From an uncultured Pelagibacteraceae bacterium (lineage in GTDB: Bacteria; Pseudomonadota; Alphaproteobacteria; Pelagibacterales; Pelagibacteraceae): a stretch of DNA of 64,000 nucleotides. Positions 19,565 through 27,924 of this stretch are shown here, piece by piece. Every line of letters starts with the position of its first letter. The stretch's first letter is position 1. The position numbers and the translations under genes were made by a program. The DNA lies in the NCBI GenBank assembly GCA_902579115.1, contig CACHFP010000003.1:37001-101000 (forward strand), written 5' to 3'. The notes under the pieces are model-generated. The model had not been told where the DNA came from. It made no database searches and saw only the letters and a program-made list of their open reading frames with translations.

Positions 19565-20338
19565 TTATTTATAAAATTTAAAATATTTATCTTTTTTTAT
19601 TTTAATTTGTGCTTTTGAATAATCCTCAAACACATCTACCGAAAAACTATCACCTTTTAAATTAAGATTTTTAATTTTCAAACCTATATCTAACGCTCTT
19701 AAAAGCTCAATATCCTCTATTTTTTCAATTTCACTTAATCTACTTTTTCCATACATTATAAGTGCTTGAGGCTTGAAAGAAATAATAGATAAATGTTTTT
19801 TTAAATTCTTTGATTTATTTTTAAATTCGTAAGGAATATTTGCTCTTGAGATGTACATTACTTCATTTTTACTATTTGAAACCAATTTTACTAGGTTTGT
19901 ATTATTAGTAGGCTTAACTTTTAAACTTGGAAGTACAATATCAGCATCTAAATTTTTCTCGTGAAATTCTACAACTTTATCAATGTGATTTGGACTTATT
20001 AGCGGTTCATCTCCTTGTACGTCAATCACAAATTTATATTTTTTATTATTTCCGATTTTTTTAAAAGCCTCACAAATTCTCTCAGTACCGTTTCGGTGAT
20101 GTTTAGAAGTCATTATTACTTTTGCACCATACTTTCGTACTTCTCTCTGAATTTTTTTATCATCACAACAAATATAAGCTTCCTTTATTTTTTTTGATAA
20201 TAAAGTCCGTTTGTAAACATGCATTATAAGTGGCAAATTATTAATTGGTAGAAGAGATTTTGCCGGTAATCTTCTCGAATTAAGTCTAGTAGGAATTAAA
20301 GCTAAAACATTATTTTTCTTTTTCATGATCTCAACCAT
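19565..20338 (-). CDS. KdsB-like (CMP-Kdo synthetase family) cytidylyltransferase
   Basis: ALIPTRLNSRRLPAKSLLPINNLPLIMHVYKRT, GTERICEA, VIDVQGDEPLIS, ISRANIPY, IEDIELLRALDIG. Confidence 0.85.
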   Translation of the reverse strand: MVEIMKKKNNVLALIPTRLNSRRLPAKSLLPINNLPLIMHVYKRTLLSKKIKEAYICCDDKKIQREVRKYGAKVIMTSKHHRNGTERICEAFKKIGNNKKYKFVIDVQGDEPLISPNHIDKVVEFHEKNLDADIVLPSLKVKPTNNTNLVKLVSNSKNEVMYISRANIPYEFKNKSKNLKKHLSIISFKPQALIMYGKSRLSEIEKIEDIELLRALDIGLKIKNLNLKGDSFSVDVFEDYSKAQIKIKKDKYFKFYK

Positions 20339-21057
20339 CCTCCATCTACATTAATACTCTCACCAGTAATGTAATTTGAATAATCTGACAATAAAAAGCT
20401 AACAACTGAAGAAATTTCCCCAGACTCGCCCCATCTGTTTTGAGGTATCTTAGATATAGTCCAATCATACAAAGATTTATTTTTTTTAAATTTTTCAAAA
20501 TATGAAGTTTTTATAAATCCAGGATTAACAATATTTGCTCTAATTTTTTTTGCATACTCCACAGCAAAACATTGAGTCATACTTTTTAAAGCGCCTTTGG
20601 TCGAACTATACCCACTTAATTCATTAAAACCTGTTTCTCCAACTATTGAACCAATATTTACTATTGAGGAATTAATTTTATTTTCATCACAAAACTTTGC
20701 ATATAATCTCATTATTCGAAAAACTGAGAAAAAATTAATATCAAACACATCTTTTATTTTTTTGTCGCTTATTTTTTGAAATTTTAGTCTTTGTCTAATA
20801 CCCGCATTATTAACCAAACAGTTAATTATTTTTTTGTCTTTGATAGATTGTTTAAAAATTTTGTTAATCAACTTTATATTTCTGACATCTCCCAAATAAA
20901 CTTTAAAATTTTTAAGATTTTTAAACTTATTAATATCGGATCTACTCCGAGTGATACCATACACAAATGCACCTGATTTAACAAAACTTTCAACCATATT
21001 TTTTCCCAACCCTTTTCCAACACCGGTTACAAGTATATTTTTATTTTTGAGAAACAT
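20323..21057 (-). CDS. SDR family oxidoreductase
   Basis: VTGVGKGLGKNM, NNAGIRQRL, GYSSTKGAL, NPGFIKT. Confidence 0.85.
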   Translation of the reverse strand: MFLKNKNILVTGVGKGLGKNMVESFVKSGAFVYGITRSRSDINKFKNLKNFKVYLGDVRNIKLINKIFKQSIKDKKIINCLVNNAGIRQRLKFQKISDKKIKDVFDINFFSVFRIMRLYAKFCDENKINSSIVNIGSIVGETGFNELSGYSSTKGALKSMTQCFAVEYAKKIRANIVNPGFIKTSYFEKFKKNKSLYDWTISKIPQNRWGESGEISSVVSFLLSDYSNYITGESINVDGGWLRS

Positions 21058-21075
21058 AAAAATTTATAAATATAT

Positions 21076-21091
21076 AATATTGTACAATATT
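21076..21091. repeat. 16-bp perfect palindrome AATATTGTACAATATT (possible operator)
   Basis: Read directly in the divergent intergenic region 21058-21196. Confidence 0.4.
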
Positions 21092-21124
21092 TGAACAAAG
21101 AATAGTAGTAATTTTTAGTCAAAA

Positions 21125-21156
21125 TTTGATCGTAAATTGATTATAATATGATCAAA
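21125..21156. promoter_or_regulatory. inverted repeat TTTGATC-18 nt-GATCAAA flanking TATAAT
   Basis: TTTGATC 21125-21131, TATAAT 21142-21147, GATCAAA 21150-21156. Confidence 0.4.
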
Positions 21157-21166
21157 CGAATTAAAA

Positions 21167-21175
21167 TGTTATAAT
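21167..21175 (+). promoter_or_regulatory. putative extended -10 promoter TGTTATAAT
   Basis: TGnTATAAT 21 nt upstream of the ATG at 21197. Confidence 0.4.
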
Positions 21176-21196
21176 GTATTTAATTCATTAATATTT

Positions 21197-22561
21197 ATGC
21201 AAAAAAATTATAGAGATCCCTCAAAAAAACTGGTCTTCCTGGCTAATACTTTTCTCATTGTAAGCATCATCTTAATTTCATTTTTAATTATATTTGCATC
21301 TTTCAAGTATTATATTTCTGAAAATATAAATAAAGAATTTTATCTAATTTATTTACTTATATTTATAATTTTTCTAATATCATTAATTTACGTGGTGAAG
21401 AGATCCGACAATAACACAAAGATTAATTTTTCATTAATAATTTTTGTTGTAGGAATTACACTTTATAGTTTAGAAATTTATTTACAATTTTTTAATCAAG
21501 GCGAAAAGGAGAAAGTTGCAAAAAAAATAGGTATTGAATTTGATAAAAGATCTACCAAAGATGTTTTAATTGATTTAAGAAAAAAAGGTTATGATGCTCA
21601 TCCAAATTTAAAACCAACATTTTTTAAAGAAACTAATGGAATATATCTTTTAAATAAAAAAGAAAAGGTTTACCCTTTAGGCACAATTTCTAATTCTTTT
21701 ACAATCTTAGGAAATGAGTCCGGTTACTATCCACTTATAAAAACTGATGAATATGGATTCAATAATCCAAGAGGATTATATAAGAACAAAAATTTAGATA
21801 TAGTTTTAATTGGAGATTCTTTTACTGAAGGAAAATCAGTGAGAGATAATGAAAATATAAGTGCAAATTTAAGAAAAAAAAAATATAGCGTTGTAAATCT
21901 CGGTAAATCCGGAAATGGACCTTTAATAGAACTTGCAACTTTAAATGAATTTGCATCAGTCTTGAAACCAAAAATTTTATTGTGGTTTTATTTTGCAGAA
22001 AATGATCTAGGTGACTTAGAAAAAGAAATGAAATCGTCTTTTTTAAAAAAATATATTACCAATCAGGATTTTTCTCAAAAATTAATGAATAGACAAGTAG
22101 AAATTGATGAAATTTTAAAAAATTATTCAAGAGAAAAATTTAGAATTGAAGCAGAGAATAATCTAAAAAATATTAAAGGCACAATTTTAAATATTTTAAA
22201 ACTTTATCATTTAAGATTAATTTTTAGAGTAAGACCATCTAATGAGCCAACTCCAGCTCTTTCTCAAATCCTAAAAATTTCAGACCAAAAAGTTTCAAGC
22301 TGGGGAGGAAAAATGTATTTTGTTTATTTACCTGCACGTGGTTACGTGCACCCTACAAGAGAATTTGTATTGAAAACAGTAAAAGATTTAAATATTCCAG
22401 TGATAGACTTAAAAAAAGAAATATTTGATGTCCATCCAGATCCATTATCTCTATTTCCTTTAAGAATATACGCTCATTACAATGCCAAAGGTTATGCAGA
22501 GGTTGCAAAAATTGTCTATCAAAGGCTAATTGAGGATGGATTTAAACCCTCTAATGAATAA
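21197..22561 (+). CDS. membrane protein with SGNH-hydrolase-like domain
   Basis: N-terminal TM helices; VLIGDSFTEG...GKSGNGP...WFYFAENDL. Confidence 0.65.
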   Translation: MQKNYRDPSKKLVFLANTFLIVSIILISFLIIFASFKYYISENINKEFYLIYLLIFIIFLISLIYVVKRSDNNTKINFSLIIFVVGITLYSLEIYLQFFNQGEKEKVAKKIGIEFDKRSTKDVLIDLRKKGYDAHPNLKPTFFKETNGIYLLNKKEKVYPLGTISNSFTILGNESGYYPLIKTDEYGFNNPRGLYKNKNLDIVLIGDSFTEGKSVRDNENISANLRKKKYSVVNLGKSGNGPLIELATLNEFASVLKPKILLWFYFAENDLGDLEKEMKSSFLKKYITNQDFSQKLMNRQVEIDEILKNYSREKFRIEAENNLKNIKGTILNILKLYHLRLIFRVRPSNEPTPALSQILKISDQKVSSWGGKMYFVYLPARGYVHPTREFVLKTVKDLNIPVIDLKKEIFDVHPDPLSLFPLRIYAHYNAKGYAEVAKIVYQRLIEDGFKPSNE

Positions 22562-22579
22562 TAAAAGCTTATTTTAAAT

Positions 22580-23350
22580 ATGGAAAAAAAAATATCAGTT
22601 TTAATGACATGCTTTAATGCCTCAAAATATATAATTTTTTCTTTAGAAAGTATTATTAAACAGAAATATAAAAACTGGGAACTAATAATTATTGATGATC
22701 ATTCATCTGATAATTCAACAGAAATAATTAAAAAATTTAATTCAAAAAAAATTAAGCTTTATAAACTAAATAAACATATTGGACGGACAGCTTCACTCAA
22801 TTATGGCCTCAAAAAAATTAAAAGTAATTATATAGCAATACTAGATGCTGACGATTTAGCTTTAAAAGATAGATTCTCAGACCAAATAGATTTTTTAGAT
22901 AAAAATAAACATATAGATTTAGTAGGTTCTTGGGCATCGACTATAGATGAAAAAGGCAAAACAATTAACAATCGTATATTAAAGTCAAATTTAAAGAGTT
23001 TAGAAAGCTATATGATGTTTAGAAATGTTTTTTCACATTCATCTATTATGTTTAGAAAAAAAATTTTAAAAAAAGTTAAAAAATACCCTATTGAATTTAT
23101 TTATATGCAAGATTATGCTTTTATACTCAATATAATGAAATATTTTAAGATTTATATTCTACCAAAAGTTTTAGTTCAAAACCGAGTTGTTAAATCTTCA
23201 ATGACTTTTACAGTGCCCTCTAAAAGAATAAATGAAGAGAGATTAAAACTTCTTTACTATACTTCTAAAAACTTTAACTTTAATTTTTCTACCAGAATTT
23301 TATGGTTGATTGAATTAACCAAAGTAAATATAAAGTCTTTTTTCATATAA
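22580..23350 (+). CDS. glycosyltransferase family 2
   Basis: ISVLMTCFNASKYI, IIIDDHSSDNSTEI, AILDADDLAL. Confidence 0.88.
   Translation: MEKKISVLMTCFNASKYIIFSLESIIKQKYKNWELIIIDDHSSDNSTEIIKKFNSKKIKLYKLNKHIGRTASLNYGLKKIKSNYIAILDADDLALKDRFSDQIDFLDKNKHIDLVGSWASTIDEKGKTINNRILKSNLKSLESYMMFRNVFSHSSIMFRKKILKKVKKYPIEFIYMQDYAFILNIMKYFKIYILPKVLVQNRVVKSSMTFTVPSKRINEERLKLLYYTSKNFNFNFSTRILWLIELTKVNIKSFFI
23306..23334 (+). promoter_or_regulatory. putative tRNA-Val promoter TTGATT-17 bp-TATAAA inside the upstream CDS
   Basis: -35 23306-23311, -10 23329-23334, about 18 nt upstream of tRNA 5' end. Confidence 0.4.
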
Positions 23351-23352
23351 AT

Positions 23353-23427
23353 GGGCGTGTAGTTCAGTGGTAGAACGCTACGTTGACATCGTAGAGGTCA
23401 TAAGTTCAATTCTTATCACGCCCACCA
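23353..23427 (+). tRNA. tRNA-Val (GAC), CCA encoded
   Basis: Acceptor gggcgtg/cacgccc, anticodon stem ctacg-TTGACAT-cgtag, T-arm ttcaat, 3' acca. Confidence 0.93.
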
Positions 23428-23452
23428 TTTTCCCAAAAAAAAGTGGTTTTTT
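23424..23452 (+). terminator. putative Rho-independent terminator after tRNA-Val
   Basis: accattt ... aagtggt stem (one G:T) followed by a six-T run. Confidence 0.45.
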
Positions 23453-23458
23453 CGCCTA

Positions 23459-23486
23459 TTTACATAGTTAATTAAAACTAATATAA
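23459..23486 (+). promoter_or_regulatory. putative 5S rRNA promoter TTTACA-16 bp-ATATAA
   Basis: -10 ends 5 nt before the inferred 5S 5' end. Confidence 0.35.
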
Positions 23487-23491
23487 GTTTG

Positions 23492-23610
23492 TGCCTGGTA
23501 ATTATTGCGAAGGGGCCACACCCGATCCCATTCCGAACTCGGAAGTTAAGTCCTTCAGCGCCGATGGTACTTTGTCTTAAGATACGGGAGAGTAGGACGT
23601 TGCCAGGCTT
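23492..23610 (+). rRNA. rrf: 5S ribosomal RNA
   Basis: tgcctggt...cccgatcccattccgaactcggaagttaag...agtaggacgttgccaggctt; termini pair as in 5S helix I. Confidence 0.95.
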
Positions 23611-23616
23611 TGAAAT

Positions 23617-23742
23617 ATGAAGATAGCAAGCTCCTTAAAGTCACTAAAAAAAAGAGATCTTAACTCTAAGTTAGTAAAGCGTAGAGGAAAAGTTTACGTT
23701 ATTAATAAAAAAAACCCAAAATTTAAAGCTCGACAAGGTTAA
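23617..23742 (+). CDS. rpmJ: 50S ribosomal protein L36
   Basis: Translated by eye: [41 protein letters not shown]; too short for the ORF track. Confidence 0.93.
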   Translation: MKIASSLKSLKKRDLNSKLVKRRGKVYVINKKNPKFKARQG

Positions 23743-23744
23743 AT

Positions 23745-23855
23745 ATGAGCGACAACGATTTTAAAAAAACTTATAGCGGTTTTACAAAATTTGTTCTATG
23801 GGGAACATTGGCAGTATTAGCTATATTAGTAATATTAGCTCTTACATTACTATAA
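23745..23855 (+). CDS. aa3-type cytochrome oxidase subunit IV-like small membrane protein
   Basis: Translated by eye: MSDNDFKKTYSGFTKFVLWGTLAVLAILVILALTLL; single TM helix, alphaproteobacterial COX IV-like. Confidence 0.65.
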   Translation: MSDNDFKKTYSGFTKFVLWGTLAVLAILVILALTLL

Positions 23856-23873
23856 TAAATAGAAAAATTTAAA

Positions 23874-24968
23874 ATGATAGTTGGTTCAATTAAAGAAAAT
23901 ACAGCATTAGAAAAAAGAGTTTCTTTAACTCCTGAGTCAGCGAAAAATATCATTGGACTTGGATTAAAAGTGTGTGTTGAAAAAGGTTATGCACTTCATC
24001 TCGGAATTGAGGACAAAGAATATAAAGATATTGGGGTTGAGATAAAGGCGTCATCAAAAGAAGTATTAAATTCAAGTGACTTAATTACGAAAGTAAATTG
24101 TCCCTCAGAAGACGAAATTGAAATTTTAAAAGCTAATACAATTTTAATTGGAATGCTTAATCCATCAAAAAATAAAAACCAAATTGATAAAATTATTAAT
24201 AAAAAAATTAAGCCTTTTTCTTTAGAATTATTACCTAGAATTACAAGAGCTCAATCAATGGACGTTTTATCTTCCCAATCTAATTTGGCTGGATATAGGG
24301 CCGTCGTTGATTGTGTTGCAGAATTTGAAAAAGCTGTGCCTATGATGATGACAGCGGCAGGTACCGTTCCAGCAGCAAAAGTTTTGGTTATTGGAGCAGG
24401 CGTGGCAGGTTTACAAGCTATTGCTACCGCTAAAAGATTAGGCGCGATTGTTTCAGCAACAGACGTAAGAGCAGCATCTAAAGAACAAGTAGAGAGCTTA
24501 GGAGGTAAATTTTTAACAGTTGAACAAAACGAAGATATGGAAACTGCTAGTGGATACGCAAAAGAAGCATCAGATGAGTATAAAAAAAAACAAGCAGAAA
24601 TGATGAAAGAAGCTCTTAAAAAAAATGATATAGTTATATGCACAGCATTAATTCCTGGAAAACCTGCTCCAAGAATACTAACGGAGGATTTAGTTAAACT
24701 TATGAAACCTGGGTCAATTGTTTATGATTTAGCAGCAGAACAAGGAGGAAACTCTGCATTTTCAGAAGCAGGCAAAATTAATTCAGTAGGTGGGATAAAG
24801 ATAGTAGGAGTTAAAAGTCTAATGAATAGCTTACCACTTACTGCTTCAAGCTTATATGCTAAAAACTTATTTAGTTTTATTCGTAACTTGTATAGTAAAG
24901 AGAAGAAAGATTTTAACATTAATTTAGAAGACGAAATAATAGAAAAATCATTAATTAAAAGAGTTTAA
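23874..24968 (+). CDS. pntA: NAD(P) transhydrogenase subunit alpha, part 1
   Basis: IVGSIKENTALEKRVSLTPESAKNI; VIGAGVAGLQAIATAKRLGA; followed by part 2 and PntB. Confidence 0.93.
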   Translation: MIVGSIKENTALEKRVSLTPESAKNIIGLGLKVCVEKGYALHLGIEDKEYKDIGVEIKASSKEVLNSSDLITKVNCPSEDEIEILKANTILIGMLNPSKNKNQIDKIINKKIKPFSLELLPRITRAQSMDVLSSQSNLAGYRAVVDCVAEFEKAVPMMMTAAGTVPAAKVLVIGAGVAGLQAIATAKRLGAIVSATDVRAASKEQVESLGGKFLTVEQNEDMETASGYAKEASDEYKKKQAEMMKEALKKNDIVICTALIPGKPAPRILTEDLVKLMKPGSIVYDLAAEQGGNSAFSEAGKINSVGGIKIVGVKSLMNSLPLTASSLYAKNLFSFIRNLYSKEKKDFNINLEDEIIEKSLIKRV

Positions 24969-24970
24969 TT

Positions 24971-25282
24971 ATGGAAATAGATCCTTTTATATTTAGATTA
25001 AGTATTTTTATTTTATCTATCTTTATAGGTTATTATGTTGTATGGAGTGTTACCCCATCGCTTCATACCCCATTAATGTCGGTCACTAACGCTATTTCAT
25101 CAGTTATTATTGTAGGTGCTATCATTGCAGCTTTAGCAGGTACTTCTGAAAGTATTTTTAATACATCGAGTATCTTTGGATTTATAGCTATCATTTTAGC
25201 AGCAATAAATATTTTTGGGGGCTTTTTGGTAACTCAAAGAATGCTTCAAATGTACAAAAAAAAGAAAAATAAAAAGAAATGA
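24971..25282 (+). CDS. pntA2: NAD(P) transhydrogenase subunit alpha, part 2
   Basis: VVWSVTPSLHTPLMSVTNAISSVIIVGA membrane segment. Confidence 0.92.
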   Translation: MEIDPFIFRLSIFILSIFIGYYVVWSVTPSLHTPLMSVTNAISSVIIVGAIIAALAGTSESIFNTSSIFGFIAIILAAINIFGGFLVTQRMLQMYKKKKNKKK

Positions 25283-26682
25283 TCTCAGCTAATCTAGCAG
25301 CAATTTTTTATTTAGTATCTGGAATATTATTTATTCTTGCGCTTAGAGGATTATCATCACCTGATACATCTAGACAAGGAAACTACTTCGGAGTTGCTGG
25401 AATGATAATTGCAATCGTAGTGACATTCCTATCAATTGGTAATTTTTCAACATCTCTAGTTTATGTAGTTATATTCCTAGTTATCGGTGGAGCAATCGGC
25501 GCTTTTATAGCTTTTAAAATTCCGATGACTGCAATGCCAGAACTAGTGGCTGGTTTTCACAGTTTAGTAGGTTTAGCAGCAGTTTTTGTTGCGATCGCAG
25601 CTTTTTTAAATCCCGCAGCTTTTAATCTAGGAAATGTCGGTGATATAAAATTAGCGAGTCTTATTGAGATGTCTATTGGAGCGGCAGTAGGAGCGATAAC
25701 TTTTTCAGGTTCTATAATAGCTTTTTTAAAGCTAAGAGGAATAATGTCTGGCGCCCCTATTACATTTAGTGGTCAGCACATTTTAAATTTGATACTTGGA
25801 ATAGGTATTTTTGTTTTAATTTTTTATCTATGTAAAACTCAATCTACGAATATTTTTTGGACTGTAATTATAATCTCATTTCTTGTCGGAGTTTTATTAA
25901 TTATCCCTATAGGAGGAGCAGATATGCCTGTAGTAATTTCAATGCTTAATTCCTATTCTGGGTGGGCTGCAGCTGGAATAGGTTTTACATTAGAAAATAC
26001 TGCTTTGATTATAACAGGTGCGCTTGTCGGATCCTCAGGAGCAATACTTTCATATATAATGTGTAAAGCCATGAACAGATCTTTTGTAAGCGTAATTCTA
26101 GGTGGTTTTGGAGCGGACAATTCTTCTGATGATAAAAAAGAAAAGAAAGATCAAAAGTCAGTTAAAAGTGGTAACGCAGAGGATGCGGCTTTTTTAATGA
26201 AAAATGCCTCATCTGTAATTATAGTTCCAGGCTACGGTATGGCCGTAGCTCAAGCACAACACGCTCTAAGAGAGATGGTAGATAAATTAAAAAAAAATGA
26301 CATTAAAGTTACATATGCTATTCATCCAGTAGCGGGAAGAATGCCAGGACATATGAATGTACTTTTAGCTGAAGCGAATGTTCCATACGACGAAGTTTTT
26401 GAATTAGAGGATATAAATAATGATTTTGCTAACGCAGACGTAGCTTTTGTTATCGGTGCTAATGATGTTACCAACCCAGTTGCTAAAACTGATCCAAAAA
26501 GTCCGATATTTGGAATGCCAGTTCTTGACGTTGAAAAGTCTAAATCAGTTTTATTCGTGAAAAGAAGTTTATCACCTGGTTACGCAGGAATTGATAATGA
26601 GCTATTTTATAAAGATAATACACTTATGTTATTTGCTGATGCAAAAAAGATGACAGAAGAAATTGTTAAAAACCTGGATTAA
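25279..26682 (+). CDS. pntB: NAD(P) transhydrogenase subunit beta
   Basis: GADMPVVISMLNSYSGWAAAGIGF; VIIVPGYGMAVAQAQHALREM; HPVAGRMPGHMNVLLAEA. Confidence 0.95.
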   Translation: MISANLAAIFYLVSGILFILALRGLSSPDTSRQGNYFGVAGMIIAIVVTFLSIGNFSTSLVYVVIFLVIGGAIGAFIAFKIPMTAMPELVAGFHSLVGLAAVFVAIAAFLNPAAFNLGNVGDIKLASLIEMSIGAAVGAITFSGSIIAFLKLRGIMSGAPITFSGQHILNLILGIGIFVLIFYLCKTQSTNIFWTVIIISFLVGVLLIIPIGGADMPVVISMLNSYSGWAAAGIGFTLENTALIITGALVGSSGAILSYIMCKAMNRSFVSVILGGFGADNSSDDKKEKKDQKSVKSGNAEDAAFLMKNASSVIIVPGYGMAVAQAQHALREMVDKLKKNDIKVTYAIHPVAGRMPGHMNVLLAEANVPYDEVFELEDINNDFANADVAFVIGANDVTNPVAKTDPKSPIFGMPVLDVEKSKSVLFVKRSLSPGYAGIDNELFYKDNTLMLFADAKKMTEEIVKNLD

Positions 26683-27380
26683 TGAAAACTAAAATTTTTT
26701 GTGATATAGCAGATTATAAAACAATAAAATTTTATAATAATAAAAATTTTGTTGATGGCTTTACTACAAATCCAAGTTTAATGAGATTAGCTGGTGCAAA
26801 AAATTACAAAAATTATTGCTTAAAATTGTTAAAAATTTGTAAAAAAAAACCAATTTCATTTGAAGTTTTTGCTGACAATAAAAAAGACATGCTCAAACAA
26901 GCTTATAAAATTAATTCTTGGGGTAAAAATGTGTATGTTAAAATTCCTGTTGTAAATTCGAGAGGGAAGTTCATGGGTCCAGTTATTAAAGAGCTAAGTA
27001 AAAAAGGTGTAAAACTTAATATAACCGCGGTGTACAACAACGAACAAACTAAAAAAATCTACAAGCAACTAAATAAGAATTCTAAATCAATAATATCAAT
27101 ATTTGCTGGTCGTATGGCTGATAAAGGCAAAGATCCAGTGCCAATTTTTAAAAAAAGTATTTCTTTAACAAAAAAGAACAAAAATATTGAGATACTTTGG
27201 GCTAGTACTAGAGAACCTTATAACTATATCCAAGCGAAACAAATTAAATGTAATATAATAACTATGCCTCCAAAAGTTATTAATCAAATTAATTCTTTTG
27301 GAAAAAGTTTTAAAGAAATGACTATCGACACAGTGAAGGGTTTTTTAAAAGATAGTAAAAAATCTAAATTTAATCTTTAA
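26682..27380 (+). CDS. tal: transaldolase
   Basis: IFCDIADYKTI, GFTTNPSLM, VYVKIPVVN, LNITAVY, ASTREPYN. Confidence 0.85.
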   Translation: MKTKIFCDIADYKTIKFYNNKNFVDGFTTNPSLMRLAGAKNYKNYCLKLLKICKKKPISFEVFADNKKDMLKQAYKINSWGKNVYVKIPVVNSRGKFMGPVIKELSKKGVKLNITAVYNNEQTKKIYKQLNKNSKSIISIFAGRMADKGKDPVPIFKKSISLTKKNKNIEILWASTREPYNYIQAKQIKCNIITMPPKVINQINSFGKSFKEMTIDTVKGFLKDSKKSKFNL

Positions 27381-27413
27381 AAGATATTAATATAATTGTT
27401 TTAATATTCTATT

Positions 27414-27490
<77 letters not shown>

Positions 27491-27495
27491 ATGAA

Positions 27496-27699
27496 TTATT
27501 TCTTCTTAATATTTATTGCTTGAAGCTTATCTTTCTCCTCTTTGATATCGTAAAATATTCTTTGTTCTTCTTTTAAAACTCTCAATTTAGAGTCTTCAAG
27601 AGCAGATACATGAAGAAAAATATCTTTATTTGTTTCATCATCAGTGATAAAACCATATCCTTTTTTGGCGTTGAACCACTTAACTTTACCAGATGGCAT
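27496..27699 (-). CDS. cspA: cold-shock protein
   Basis: MPSGKVKWFNAKKGYGFITDDE...DIFLHVSAL; start at MPSGK preferred over the track start 27714 (gagg SD upstream). Confidence 0.92.
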   Translation of the reverse strand: MPSGKVKWFNAKKGYGFITDDETNKDIFLHVSALEDSKLRVLKEEQRIFYDIKEEKDKLQAINIKKK

Positions 27700-27729
27700 T
27701 TTTAATCCTCTCATTTTAATTTAATAAAT

Positions 27730-27924
27730 TTAGTATCTATTTTTAAGTTTTTGGAGTTTTTTAACTCTCTTTAAGTTTTCTGTCTGAATTCTTTTTTTTC
27801 TCTCAGACGGTTTTTCATAAGTGCTCTTCATTTTCATTATTTTGAAGAAGCCTTCTTTTTGAAGTTTTCTTTTTAGAACTCTAATAGCCTGTTCTACATT
27901 ATTATCTTTTACTTCTATTTTAAT
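27730..27924 (-). CDS. rpsU: 30S ribosomal protein S21 with apparent ATT start codon
   Basis: (M)KIEVKDNNVEQAIRVLKRKLQKEGFFKIMKMKSTYEKPSERKKRIQTENLKRVKKLQKLKNRY; GGAGG 5 nt before ATT; absent from the ORF track. Confidence 0.88.
   Translation of the reverse strand: MKIEVKDNNVEQAIRVLKRKLQKEGFFKIMKMKSTYEKPSERKKRIQTENLKRVKKLQKLKNRY

Noticed and set aside
24251-24643. Antisense ORF inside pntA (also 4406-4813, 45124-45366, 61933-62280 and similar)
   Set aside because: Fully contained in well-supported genes on the opposite strand, low-complexity translations, no family motifs.
24971-25282. Split pntA interpreted as a frameshifted pseudogene
   Set aside because: Two-part alpha subunit (pntAA/pntAB) is an established alphaproteobacterial arrangement; both ORFs look intact.
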